Positions 1-6,173 of a stretch of DNA of 7,157 nucleotides are shown one piece after another. The notes below the pieces were generated by a model. It made no database searches and had not been told where the DNA came from. It saw nothing but the letters and a program-made list of their open reading frames with translations. The stretch lies in contig DASSEM010000111.1 in the NCBI GenBank assembly GCA_035695265.1, positions 1 through 7,157 on the forward strand, in the 5' to 3' direction. Source of the DNA: RHKX01 sp035695265 (GTDB lineage: Bacteria; Actinomycetota; Thermoleophilia; Solirubrobacterales; 70-9). The number at the start of each line of letters is the position of its first letter. The first letter of the stretch is position 1. Made by a program: the position numbers and the translations under genes.

Positions 1-1297
1 GGCCCTTGGCGAGGTCCACCGTGAACAGCTGCGCCGGCTCGAGGCGGCCCATCCTCGCGACCTTCTCGGGCGAGACGGTGAAGATCCCCGACTCGGAGCC
101 GAGGCAGACCCAGCCGTCGCGGGTGATCGTCCAGCGGCCCGGGCGCAGGCCGTTGCGGTCGAGCATCGCGCCCAGCGTGCGGCCGTCGCAGAACGCGATC
201 GCCGCGGGCCCGTCCCAGGGCTCGACGAGACGCGAGTGATAGCGGTAGAAGCCCTCGAGCTCGGGCGGGACGTCCTCGCGCCCCTCCCAGGCGGCGGGGA
301 TCATCATCATCATCGTGTGCTCCGGCGTGCGCCCGCCGAGCACCATCAGCTCGTAGGCGCGGTCGAACGCCGCCGAGTCGGAGGCGCCCTCGTCGATCAG
401 CGGCAGGCAGTCGGCGAGATCGCCGCCGAACGACTCTGATGAGAGCACCGCCTCGCGGGCCCGCATCCAGTTGACGTTGCCGAGCAGCGTGTTGATCTCG
501 CCGTTGTGGGCGATCATCCGCAGCGGCTGCGCGAGCTCCCAGCTCGGCGCCGTGTTCGTCGAGAAGCGCGAGTGGACGATCGCGAAGCGGCTGCTCAGCG
601 ACAGGTCACGCAGATCAGGGTAGAACTGCGGAAGCTGCGGCGCCGTCAGCATTCCCTTGTAGACGATCGTCCGGCAGGACATGCTCGGGAAGGAGACGTC
701 GGCGCCGCACTCGCGCTCGGCACGGCGGCGGACGACGAACAGGCTGCGATCGAAGGCCGCGGCGTCCTCGACGCCGGGCCCGGCCTCGATGAAGAGCTGG
801 CTGATCCGGGGCGCGCACCGGCGGGCGAGCTCGCCGCAGGAGGTCTCGTCGACCGGGACCTGGCGCCAGCCGATCACCTTGTGCCCGGCCTCGGTCACGA
901 GCTCGCCGACTCGCCGCTGGATCCGGGCGGTGCCGCCGATCGAGTCGCGGCGGAGGAAGCACATCGCCACGGCCAGCCGGCCGGGGCCGGGCAGGATCAC
1001 CGGGCGGGTGTCGATCTCGGCGGTGCGCGAGCGGAAGAACTCGTGCGGGAGCTCGAACATGATCCCGGCGCCGTCGCCGGTCGACTCGTCGGCGCCGGCG
1101 GCGCCGCGATGCTCGAGCCGGTCGAGCGCCACGAGGGCGCGATCGATCGTCTCGTGGATCGCCTTGCCGTCGAGCCGCGCCACGCAGGCGACGCCGCAGC
1201 CGTCCCGGAACGAGGCGGGATCGTGCAGGCCGGCGAACCCGGCCCGAGGGGTCGCGTCGGTGGCGGTGGCGGTGAGGCTGTCGATCTCGTGAGTCAT
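1..1297 (-). CDS. gltB: Glutamate synthase (GOGAT) large subunit, N-terminal part, cut by the window edge
   Basis: The minus frame starting at ATG 1297 stays open for 432 codons to the left edge. The part seen is the class II glutamine amidotransferase domain, which releases ammonia from glutamine for transfer to 2-oxoglutarate. The motif DGCGVACVA puts the N-terminal nucleophile at Cys34, so a 33-residue propeptide should be cleaved off. LEHRGA gives Arg64, RFSTNT lies at 244-249, AHNGEIN gives Asn265/Gly266, and the SDS motif gives Asp307. These spacings from Cys34 match the known catalytic and oxyanion residues of GltB. EPWDGPA and LDRNGLRPGRW (359-389) are further GltB signatures. The central, FMN/Fe-S and C-terminal beta-helix domains, and any gltD, would lie to the left. 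No Shine-Dalgarno precedes the ATG, and no in-frame alternative start lies close by. It is divergent from the ATP-grasp gene. Confidence 0.96.
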   Translation of the reverse strand, partial: MTHEIDSLTATATDATPRAGFAGLHDPASFRDGCGVACVARLDGKAIHETIDRALVALDRLEHRGAAGADESTGDGAGIMFELPHEFFRSRTAEIDTRPVILPGPGRLAVAMCFLRRDSIGGTARIQRRVGELVTEAGHKVIGWRQVPVDETSCGELARRCAPRISQLFIEAGPGVEDAAAFDRSLFVVRRRAERECGADVSFPSMSCRTIVYKGMLTAPQLPQFYPDLRDLSLSSRFAIVHSRFSTNTAPSWELAQPLRMIAHNGEINTLLGNVNWMRAREAVLSSESFGGDLADCLPLIDEGASDSAAFDRAYELMVLGGRTPEHTMMMMIPAAWEGREDVPPELEGFYRYHSRLVEPWDGPAAIAFCDGRTLGAMLDRNGLRPGRWTITRDGWVCLGSESGIFTVSPEKVARMGRLEPAQLFTVDLAKG

Positions 1298-1497
1298 TGG
1301 GATGCGCCGCGGGCGCGCGCGGGTCGATGGCCGGCGCACGCCAGAGACCCCTCGGTGCCCGGCCGGCGGCCCGTGCGGCGGTCCCGAAAGGGTAGGGCAA
1401 CCCGCCCCGAGCCGTCCGTCCTGGGATGGGCCGGGCCGGCCATGGCGGCGGCTCGCCCGGCTTTGCGGTTCGAGCCGGTTCGTGTGACCATCCGGCG
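1298..1497. promoter_or_regulatory. Divergent intergenic region between gltB and the ATP-grasp gene
   Basis: These 200 bp separate two divergent genes and must hold both promoters. For gltB, a weak minus-strand candidate is TACCCT (1394-1389) as -10, with CGGACG 18 bp upstream as -35; it would give a leader of roughly 85 nt. The same stretch forms a nested inverted repeat: GGCGG (1377-1381) pairs with CCGCC (1402-1406), enclosing CCC-GAAA-GGG (1383-1392). I recognise no known riboswitch. Open frames crossing the region are Arg/Gly-rich and do not look coding. Confidence 0.5.
1463..1491 (+). promoter_or_regulatory. Candidate promoter giving a leaderless ATP-grasp transcript
   Basis: TTGCGG (1463-1468) could serve as -35, followed by exactly 17 bp and GACCAT (1486-1491) as a degenerate -10 that keeps the A at position 2 and T at position 6. 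Only six bases separate the -10 from the ATG at 1498, so transcription could begin at or next to the start codon. That fits the absence of a Shine-Dalgarno. Leaderless genes are common in actinobacteria. The hexamers are imperfect, so this is a candidate only. Confidence 0.35.
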
Positions 1498-2871
1498 ATG
1501 CCCGCACCGGCAGCGCGCGAGCAGCGGGACCAATTCCGCGGTCGGTCGTTCGACGAGCGCGACGCGGCTCCGGACGCCTACCGGGCCCTGTTCGAGCGCT
1601 TCGACGAGGGCGCGCTCCGCCGGGAGGCCGATCGGGTGGGCGTGGCGTTGCGCGAGCTCGGCACGAGCTTCGGCGACGGCGAGTTCCTGGTCGACGTCAT
1701 CCCGCGGCTGCTGACCGCGGCCGAGTGGGATCGCCTGGCCGTCGGAATCGTCCAGCGCGTCCGGGCGCTGAGCTCGTTCGCAGCCGATGCGTACGGTGAT
1801 CGCCGGGCAGTGGCGGCCGGGATCGTCCCCGAGCGCGTGATCGATTCGGCGGACTGGTACGAGCCGGCGGTCGCGGGCCTCGGCGGCGCGATCACCGCCA
1901 CGATCGCCGGCCCCGATCTGATCCGCGCCCCCGACGGGCGCTTCCTCGTCGTCGAGGACAACCTGCGGGCACCCTCGGGGCTCGCCTACCTGATCGCCGC
2001 GCGGCGCTGCCTCGAGCCGCTCGCAGCCGAGGCCGGCCTCCGTCCGCGGTCACTGGAGCCCGCGATCGCCGCATTCAGAGCCGCGATCGCGGCCGCGGCG
2101 CCGCCCGGCGGCAGCGGCGCCCGCGGCGTCTTGATCAACGACGGCCCGGGCAGCATCGCCGCCTGGGAGCACGAGCTCCTTGCGGGCCGGGCCGGCATGA
2201 CCGTCGCCACGACCGCGGAGCTGCGCTGCCGGGACGGGGGCCTGCTGCTCGGTGACGCGCCCGTCGACGTCATCTACCGGCGGGTCGACGACGAGCGCCT
2301 GACCGGCTCCGACGGCCGTCCGACCGCGCTCGGGGAGCTCCTCGTCGAGCCGCTCCGCTCGGGCCGGCTCGGGTGCGTGAACTTCCCGGGGACCGGCATC
2401 GCCGACGACAAGGCCGTTCACGTCTACGTCGAGCGGATGGTCGAGTTCTACCTCGGCGAGGAGCCGTTGCTCGCGTCGGTTGCCGGCTTCGACCTCGGCG
2501 ATCCCGAGCAGCTCGCGGCGGCCGAGCCCCGCCTCGACGAGCTCGTGATCAAGCCGCGCTCGGAGTTCGGCGGACGGGGCGTGACGATCGGCCCGCTCGC
2601 CGATCCCGCCGAGCGGCGGGCGGCGGTGGCGGCGGTACGCCGCGACCCCGGCCGCTGGGTCGCTCAAGAGCCGGTTGCGCTCTCGGTCCATCCCACCCTC
2701 ACCGAGGACGGGATCGCCGGCCGCCACGTCGATTTGCGACCCTTCGCGATCTCCGCCGGGGAATCGGTCACGGTCGCGGCCGGCGGGCTAACCAGGTTCG
2801 CCACCGAGCGGGACAGCATGATCGTCAACAGCGGCCGGGGCGGAGGAGCGAAGGACACATGGGTTCTCTGA
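1498..2871 (+). CDS. Circularly permuted type 2 ATP-grasp protein (DUF404/DUF407 family)
   Basis: This 457-residue protein matches the CP_ATPgrasp_2 family from end to end. ATP-grasp enzymes activate a carboxylate as an acyl phosphate and join it to an amine, here presumably in the cytosol; the substrates of this family are unknown. Visible blocks are a helical N-terminus with DAYRALFERFDEG, VVEDNLRAPSG (Glu153-Asp154-Asn155), VIYRRVDDE (258-266), NFPGTGIADDKA (295-306), VIKPRSEFGGRGV (Lys352, glycine loop 358-361), SVHPTL, HVDLRPF and the family's usual C-terminal ending NSGRGGGAKDTWVL. Length is normal. ATG 1498 fits the family N-terminus; an upstream in-frame ATG at 1426 would add 24 Gly/Ala-rich residues that I consider untranslated. 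Its stop lies inside the next gene, implying coupled translation. In mycobacteria and proteobacteria relatives sit beside alpha-E (DUF403) and transglutaminase-like genes; neither is present here. Confidence 0.92.
   Translation: MPAPAAREQRDQFRGRSFDERDAAPDAYRALFERFDEGALRREADRVGVALRELGTSFGDGEFLVDVIPRLLTAAEWDRLAVGIVQRVRALSSFAADAYGDRRAVAAGIVPERVIDSADWYEPAVAGLGGAITATIAGPDLIRAPDGRFLVVEDNLRAPSGLAYLIAARRCLEPLAAEAGLRPRSLEPAIAAFRAAIAAAAPPGGSGARGVLINDGPGSIAAWEHELLAGRAGMTVATTAELRCRDGGLLLGDAPVDVIYRRVDDERLTGSDGRPTALGELLVEPLRSGRLGCVNFPGTGIADDKAVHVYVERMVEFYLGEEPLLASVAGFDLGDPEQLAAAEPRLDELVIKPRSEFGGRGVTIGPLADPAERRAAVAAVRRDPGRWVAQEPVALSVHPTLTEDGIAGRHVDLRPFAISAGESVTVAAGGLTRFATERDSMIVNSGRGGGAKDTWVL
2840..2848 (+). 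promoter_or_regulatory. Shine-Dalgarno for the hydrolase, inside the ATP-grasp gene
   Basis: A GGAGGAG stretch lies about ten bases before the ATG at 2859, within the last codons of the ATP-grasp gene, where it encodes part of the Gly-rich ending. It is one of the few clear Shine-Dalgarno sites in the window. It supports both the chosen start and reinitiation after the overlapping upstream stop. Confidence 0.65.
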
Positions 2872-3644
2872 ACGAGCCGCTGATCGGCGTGACGACCTCG
2901 GAGATGCGAGCGGCGGAGACGATCTCGCTGATCCCCGAGAGCGAGCCGCGGATGCGCGAGATGGCGCTCGGACTCACCTATCTGCGGGCGATCGAAGCGG
3001 CCGGGGGCATGCCGGTGGTGATCCCGCCGCTGCGGGTCGACCTCGTCGAGCCCTACCTCGACCGGCTCGACGGCGTCTGCCTCTCCGGCGGCCCCGACCT
3101 GGACCCGCGAGCCTACGGCCAGGAGCCCGACGAGCATCTCGGCCCGACCGAGCCCGAGCTCGATCGCTTCGAGTTGGCGCTCGCGAGCGCCGCCGACCGG
3201 CGCCGGCTGCCGATCCTGGCGATCTGCCGCGGCTTGCAGACCCTCAACGTCGTCCGCGGCGGAACGCTGATCCAACACCTCCCCGCGGCCCGGCCCGAGG
3301 AGGACGGCGTCGCACACCGGCAGCGGAGGCCGGGCAGCGAGCCGTCCCATCCGATCGAGATCGACCCCGCCAGCCGGCTCGCGGCGGTGATCGGCAAAGA
3401 CCGGCTCGCGGTCAACTCCTTCCACCATCAGGCCATCGACCGCCTCGGCGGCGACCTCGTGGCCTCGGCGTGGGCAACGGACGGGACGATCGAAGCGGTC
3501 GAGGACCGCGGCCGCACCTACCTGCTCGGCGTCCAGTGGCACGCCGAACTCCTCGTCGCGCGCCCCGAGGAGCAGGCGCTGTTCGGCTCCTTCGTGGCGG
3601 CGGCCGCCGCCGGCAGCCGCGCGGCGGGCGGGGCGGCGCTGTAG
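2859..3644 (+). CDS. Gamma-glutamyl-gamma-aminobutyrate hydrolase-like protein (peptidase C26, class I GATase fold)
   Basis: This 261-residue protein has the PuuD/peptidase C26 layout. The opening PLIGVTTSE is followed by a long TYLRAIEAAGGMPVVIPP strand-helix unit and LDGVCLSGGPDLDP (70-83), which forms the oxyanion region. The nucleophile elbow LAICRGLQTLN carries Cys123, and NSFHHQAID (186-194) and GVQWHAE (224-230) supply His228 and Glu230, completing a Cys-His-Glu triad. Family members hydrolyse gamma-glutamyl amides such as gamma-glutamyl-GABA to glutamate plus an amine. The usual WHPE motif reads WHAE here. No signal peptide is seen, so it should be cytosolic. The start overlaps the ATP-grasp gene by 13 bp. 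The pairing suggests that it trims, recycles or edits the ATP-grasp product, but the true substrate cannot be read from sequence. The Ala/Gly-rich last 18 residues look disordered. Confidence 0.92.
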   Translation: MGSLNEPLIGVTTSEMRAAETISLIPESEPRMREMALGLTYLRAIEAAGGMPVVIPPLRVDLVEPYLDRLDGVCLSGGPDLDPRAYGQEPDEHLGPTEPELDRFELALASAADRRRLPILAICRGLQTLNVVRGGTLIQHLPAARPEEDGVAHRQRRPGSEPSHPIEIDPASRLAAVIGKDRLAVNSFHHQAIDRLGGDLVASAWATDGTIEAVEDRGRTYLLGVQWHAELLVARPEEQALFGSFVAAAAAGSRAAGGAAL

Positions 3645-3646
3645 GT

Positions 3647-3687
3647 CGGGCCGCGACGGAGGCGACCCGGGGGCTACGCGCGGCCCG
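3647..3687. terminator. Inverted repeat in the convergent gap, possible bidirectional terminator
   Basis: CGGGCCGCG (3647-3655) and CGCGGCCCG (3679-3687) are perfect 9-bp complements separated by 23 bases. The left arm starts three bases after the hydrolase stop. The right arm lies in the last codons of the convergent ATPase gene. Neither strand has a T-tract, so a classic intrinsic terminator is not evident; in very GC-rich genomes tractless hairpins may still work in this position. Confidence 0.45.
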
Positions 3688-4426
3688 CCTCGAGCAACCG
3701 GCGCAGGAACTTCTGCGTGTTCGGATCCTCGGGGTCCTCGAGGACGCGCTCGGGCGGCCCGACCTCGACGAGCCGGCCCTCGTGCAGGAAGCCGACCTTG
3801 TCGGCGACCTCGCGGGCGAAGCCCATCTCGTGGGTGGCGATCAGCATCGTCACGCCCTCGTCCTTGAGGTCGCGGACCGCGCGCAGGACCTCGCCGACGA
3901 GCTCGGGATCGAGCGCGCTCGTGACCTCGTCGAGGAGCATCGCCCGCGGCCGGGTCGCGAACGCTCGGGCGATCGCGACCCGCTGCTGCTGGCCGCCCGA
4001 GAGGTTGGACGGGCTCTCCTCCTCGCGGCCCTCGAGGCCGAAGCGCGCCAGCATCGAGCGCGCCGAGTCCCGCGCCTCCTGCCTGCCGAGCCCATGGGCA
4101 CGGGTGATCCCGAGCGTGACGTTGTCGATGACGTTCAGATGCGGGAACAGGTTGTAGGCCTGGAAGACGAAGCCGAGCCTGCGACGGACATCGATTGGAT
4201 CGACGGACGGATCGGTGATCACCTCGCCGTCGAGGAAGATGTCGCCGTCGTCGATCCCGAGCAGCAGGTCCACGCAGCGGAGCAGGGTCGACTTGCCCGA
4301 GCCCGAGGCGCCGATCAGCGCCACCGCCTGGTGCTCGTCGACCGTCAGGTCGATGCCCTTGAGCACCTCGCGCTCGCCGAACGCCTTCGTCACGCCCTCG
4401 AGCGCGATCACCGAGGCAGCGCTCAC
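3674..4426 (-). CDS. Polar amino acid ABC transporter, ATP-binding protein
   Basis: This 250-residue ATPase powers the importer from the cytosolic face of the membrane. In order it shows VTKAFGEREVLKGIDL near the N-terminus, Walker A GASGSGKST (39-47), the Q-loop FVFQAYNLFPHLNV with Gln89, signature LSGGQQQR (142-149), Walker B AMLLDE with Glu167, D-loop SALD (170-173) and H-loop His199 in ATHEMGFAREVAD. The VFQ-YNLFPHL and ATHEMGFA blocks are typical of the GlnQ/HisP polar amino acid class. All catalytic residues are intact and the length is normal. It starts at GTG 4426, and the permease TGA shares three of these bases (GTGA), so translation is probably coupled. It is the last gene of a three-gene minus-strand operon. 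Substrate specificity cannot be told from the ATPase. Confidence 0.95.
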   Translation of the reverse strand: MSAASVIALEGVTKAFGEREVLKGIDLTVDEHQAVALIGASGSGKSTLLRCVDLLLGIDDGDIFLDGEVITDPSVDPIDVRRRLGFVFQAYNLFPHLNVIDNVTLGITRAHGLGRQEARDSARSMLARFGLEGREEESPSNLSGGQQQRVAIARAFATRPRAMLLDEVTSALDPELVGEVLRAVRDLKDEGVTMLIATHEMGFAREVADKVGFLHEGRLVEVGPPERVLEDPEDPNTQKFLRRLLEAGRA

Positions 4427-5259
4427 CGGACGCGCCCCCGGTCCCAGCGGTCGAGCAGGCGGGCCAGCGGGATCGTCACCGCGAGGTAGAGCAGGGCGGC
4501 GCAGAGCAGCGGCGTGTAGTTGAAGTCCGTGGAGGCCTGGATCTGGGCGATCCGGAACGCCTCGCCGGTGACGCCGATGATCGCGATCAGCGCGACGTCC
4601 TTCTGCAGCGAGATGAAGTCGTTGAGCAGCGGCGGGCCGACGTTGCGAACCGCCTGCGGGACGACTACGTGGCGCATCGCCTGGCGCTCGGTCAGCCCGA
4701 CCGCGAGCGCCGCCTCGCGCTGGCCGGGATGCACCGACCGCAGCCCGGCACGGTAGACCTCGGAGACGTAGGCGCCGTAGGACAGCGTCAGCGCGGCGGC
4801 GCCGAGGACGATCTGGTTGGTCAGCAGGCCCTCCGGCGGGTCGAGGGCCGGGACCCCGAAGCCGACCAAGTAGACGAGCAGCACCACCGGGATCCCCCGG
4901 AAGACGTCGGCGTAGACGGTGGCGAGCAGGCGCAGCGGGAACAGCGCCGGCAGGGTCGTCGCCCGGATCAGGGCGACGACGAGGCCGAGGACGAGGACGA
5001 GGATCTCGACGACGATGAAGATCCTGATGTCGAGCCAGAACCCTTCGGCGACATCCGGGAACGACTCCTTGAAGACGGTGGCGTTGAAGAAGGTGTCGCG
5101 AACGTCCGGCCACCCCGGGCTCGTGAGGACGAGCGCCACGAGGCCGCCGAGGACGACGACGGTCGAGATCGCGGCGATCGCGATGCCACGGCGATCGCGG
5201 CGGCGCTTGGCCGCCGCCCGCTCGGCTCGCCGATCGGGCCTGGCCGCCTCCGCCGCCAC
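4423..5259 (-). CDS. Polar amino acid ABC transporter, permease (HisM/GlnP type)
   Basis: This 278-residue inner-membrane permease has a basic cytosolic N-terminus (residues 7-24, mostly Arg, Ala and Lys) and hydrophobic segments near 25-46, 78-99, 120-138, 148-168, 219-240 and 249-268. The DVFRGIPVVLLVYLVGFG block is typical of polar amino acid permeases. The cytosolic coupling loop EAALAVGLTERQAMRHVVVPQA (182-203), which docks on the ATPase, fits the EAA-x3-G-x9-I-x-LP consensus loosely. The start is GTG 5259: an in-frame TAG stands immediately before it, and no other start exists before the first membrane segment. No Shine-Dalgarno is visible, so its translation may depend on the receptor gene 35 bp upstream. 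Only one permease is encoded here, so it probably works as a homodimer. Confidence 0.94.
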   Translation of the reverse strand: MAAEAARPDRRAERAAAKRRRDRRGIAIAAISTVVVLGGLVALVLTSPGWPDVRDTFFNATVFKESFPDVAEGFWLDIRIFIVVEILVLVLGLVVALIRATTLPALFPLRLLATVYADVFRGIPVVLLVYLVGFGVPALDPPEGLLTNQIVLGAAALTLSYGAYVSEVYRAGLRSVHPGQREAALAVGLTERQAMRHVVVPQAVRNVGPPLLNDFISLQKDVALIAIIGVTGEAFRIAQIQASTDFNYTPLLCAALLYLAVTIPLARLLDRWDRGRVR

Positions 5260-5272
5260 CTACTCAGGTCGT

Positions 5273-5293
5273 CGCGTGGGACTGTCGCACGCG
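5273..5293 (-). promoter_or_regulatory. Intercistronic hairpin between receptor and permease genes
   Basis: CGCGTG (5273-5278) and CACGCG (5288-5293) are perfect complements around a 9-base loop, filling most of the 35-bp gap directly after the receptor stop. There is no T-tract in the direction of transcription. Such stems after binding-protein genes can protect the upstream message from 3' decay or partly stop transcription, giving more receptor than permease. That role is inferred from position. Confidence 0.45.
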
Positions 5294-5294
5294 G

Positions 5295-6173
5295 CTACTG
5301 GAGCTCCTCGACGCCGCCGGCGCTGTTGATCCACTGCTCCTGGATCTGGTCGAGCTCGCCGGAGCTCTGGAGCTCGTCGACCGCCGCGGACACGCAGTCC
5401 GTCAGGGGGGAGTCCTTCTGCAGGAGCGCGCCCCACTCGTCGCCGCCCGGCGCCGGGAACTCGCCGACGATCGTCCCGTCGGGGACCTGCACGGCGGTCA
5501 GGTAGAGGGCGGTCGGGGTGTCGACGACGACCGCATCGACCTGGTCCTGCTTGAGGGCGCTGACGACGTCGTTGGAGGTGTCGAACACCTGCGGCTCGCT
5601 GGTCGGCTGGATCACCTCGGTCACGGCGTCGAGGCTGGTCGTCCCGATCTGCACGCCGAAGGTCGCGTCCTTGAGGTCCTCGAGCGAGGTCGCGTCCGCG
5701 AAGTCGGAGTCCTTCAAGGTCACGACCGCCTGGTCGGCCGTGTAGTACGGCGAGGAGAAGTCGACCTGCTCGGCGCGCTTCGGGGTGATCGAGATCTGGT
5801 TGATGTCGAAGTCGAAGTCCTTCGGCCCGGGGGCGTAGGAGGAGTTGAACGGCACGACCGTCCACTCGACCTGGTCCTCGCTGAAGCCGAGCTGCGAGGC
5901 GATCGCGTAGGCGGTCGCGCTCTCGAAGCCCTTGCCGTTGGTCGGGTCGTTGTCCTCGAAATAGGGCGGGAAGGCGGGCTTGTCGGTGCCGATCGTCAGC
6001 GTTCCGGGCTCGACCGTCTCGAGCGTCTCCGGGGTGCAGTCGGCCAGCGAGGTCGCTCCCGCCGTCGCGTCGGTCGAGTCGGTGGAGTCCGAGTCGCCGC
6101 ACGCCGCGACGGCGACGGCGGCGCCGATCAGGCACACGAGCAGCAGGGACTTGAGGATTCGGGGCTGGGACAC
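5295..6173 (-). CDS. Polar amino acid ABC transporter, substrate-binding lipoprotein (SBP family 3)
   Basis: This 292-residue receptor captures the substrate outside the membrane and delivers it to the permease. The signal peptide has Arg/Lys at 5-8, a hydrophobic core 9-20 and lipobox VAAC with Cys25 as the lipidated residue, followed by a Ser/Thr/Asp linker (27-45). The mature domain opens with GTLTIGTDKPAFPPYF. The signature ITPKRAEQVDFSSPYY (129-144) carries Arg133, which in this family grips the ligand alpha-carboxylate. QIGTTS (175-180) and VVVDTP with Asp218 are further ligand contacts. I chose GTG 6173 because GGAGG (6183-6179) stands five bases before it; an in-frame TTG at 6191 overlooks that site. 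Cys46 and Cys260 could form a disulfide. The ligand is not predictable; Glu, Gln or another polar amino acid would fit the family. Confidence 0.94.
   Translation of the reverse strand: MSQPRILKSLLLVCLIGAAVAVAACGDSDSTDSTDATAGATSLADCTPETLETVEPGTLTIGTDKPAFPPYFEDNDPTNGKGFESATAYAIASQLGFSEDQVEWTVVPFNSSYAPGPKDFDFDINQISITPKRAEQVDFSSPYYTADQAVVTLKDSDFADATSLEDLKDATFGVQIGTTSLDAVTEVIQPTSEPQVFDTSNDVVSALKQDQVDAVVVDTPTALYLTAVQVPDGTIVGEFPAPGGDEWGALLQKDSPLTDCVSAAVDELQSSGELDQIQEQWINSAGGVEELQ

Noticed and set aside
1294..1533. A 79-codon minus-strand frame whose TGA overlaps the gltB ATG, suggesting a coupled leader peptide
   Set aside because: The overlap is attractive because gltB lacks a Shine-Dalgarno, but the peptide is Arg/Gly-rich, resembles nothing known, and begins inside the divergent ATP-grasp gene.
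506..1714. A 402-codon plus-strand open frame antisense to gltB
   Set aside because: It is an Arg/Gly/Ala-rich shadow of the gltB frame, which has full family motifs and catalytic residues, and it also runs into the true ATP-grasp gene in the wrong frame.
2664..3542. A long minus-strand open frame opposite the hydrolase and ATP-grasp end
   Set aside because: It is antisense to two well-supported genes, has no recognisable motif, and is expected from codon bias in very GC-rich DNA.
4669..5505. A 278-codon plus-strand frame opposite the permease and receptor
   Set aside because: The repetitive Asp/Glu/Arg composition is the mirror of the real membrane protein frame, and it carries no domain.
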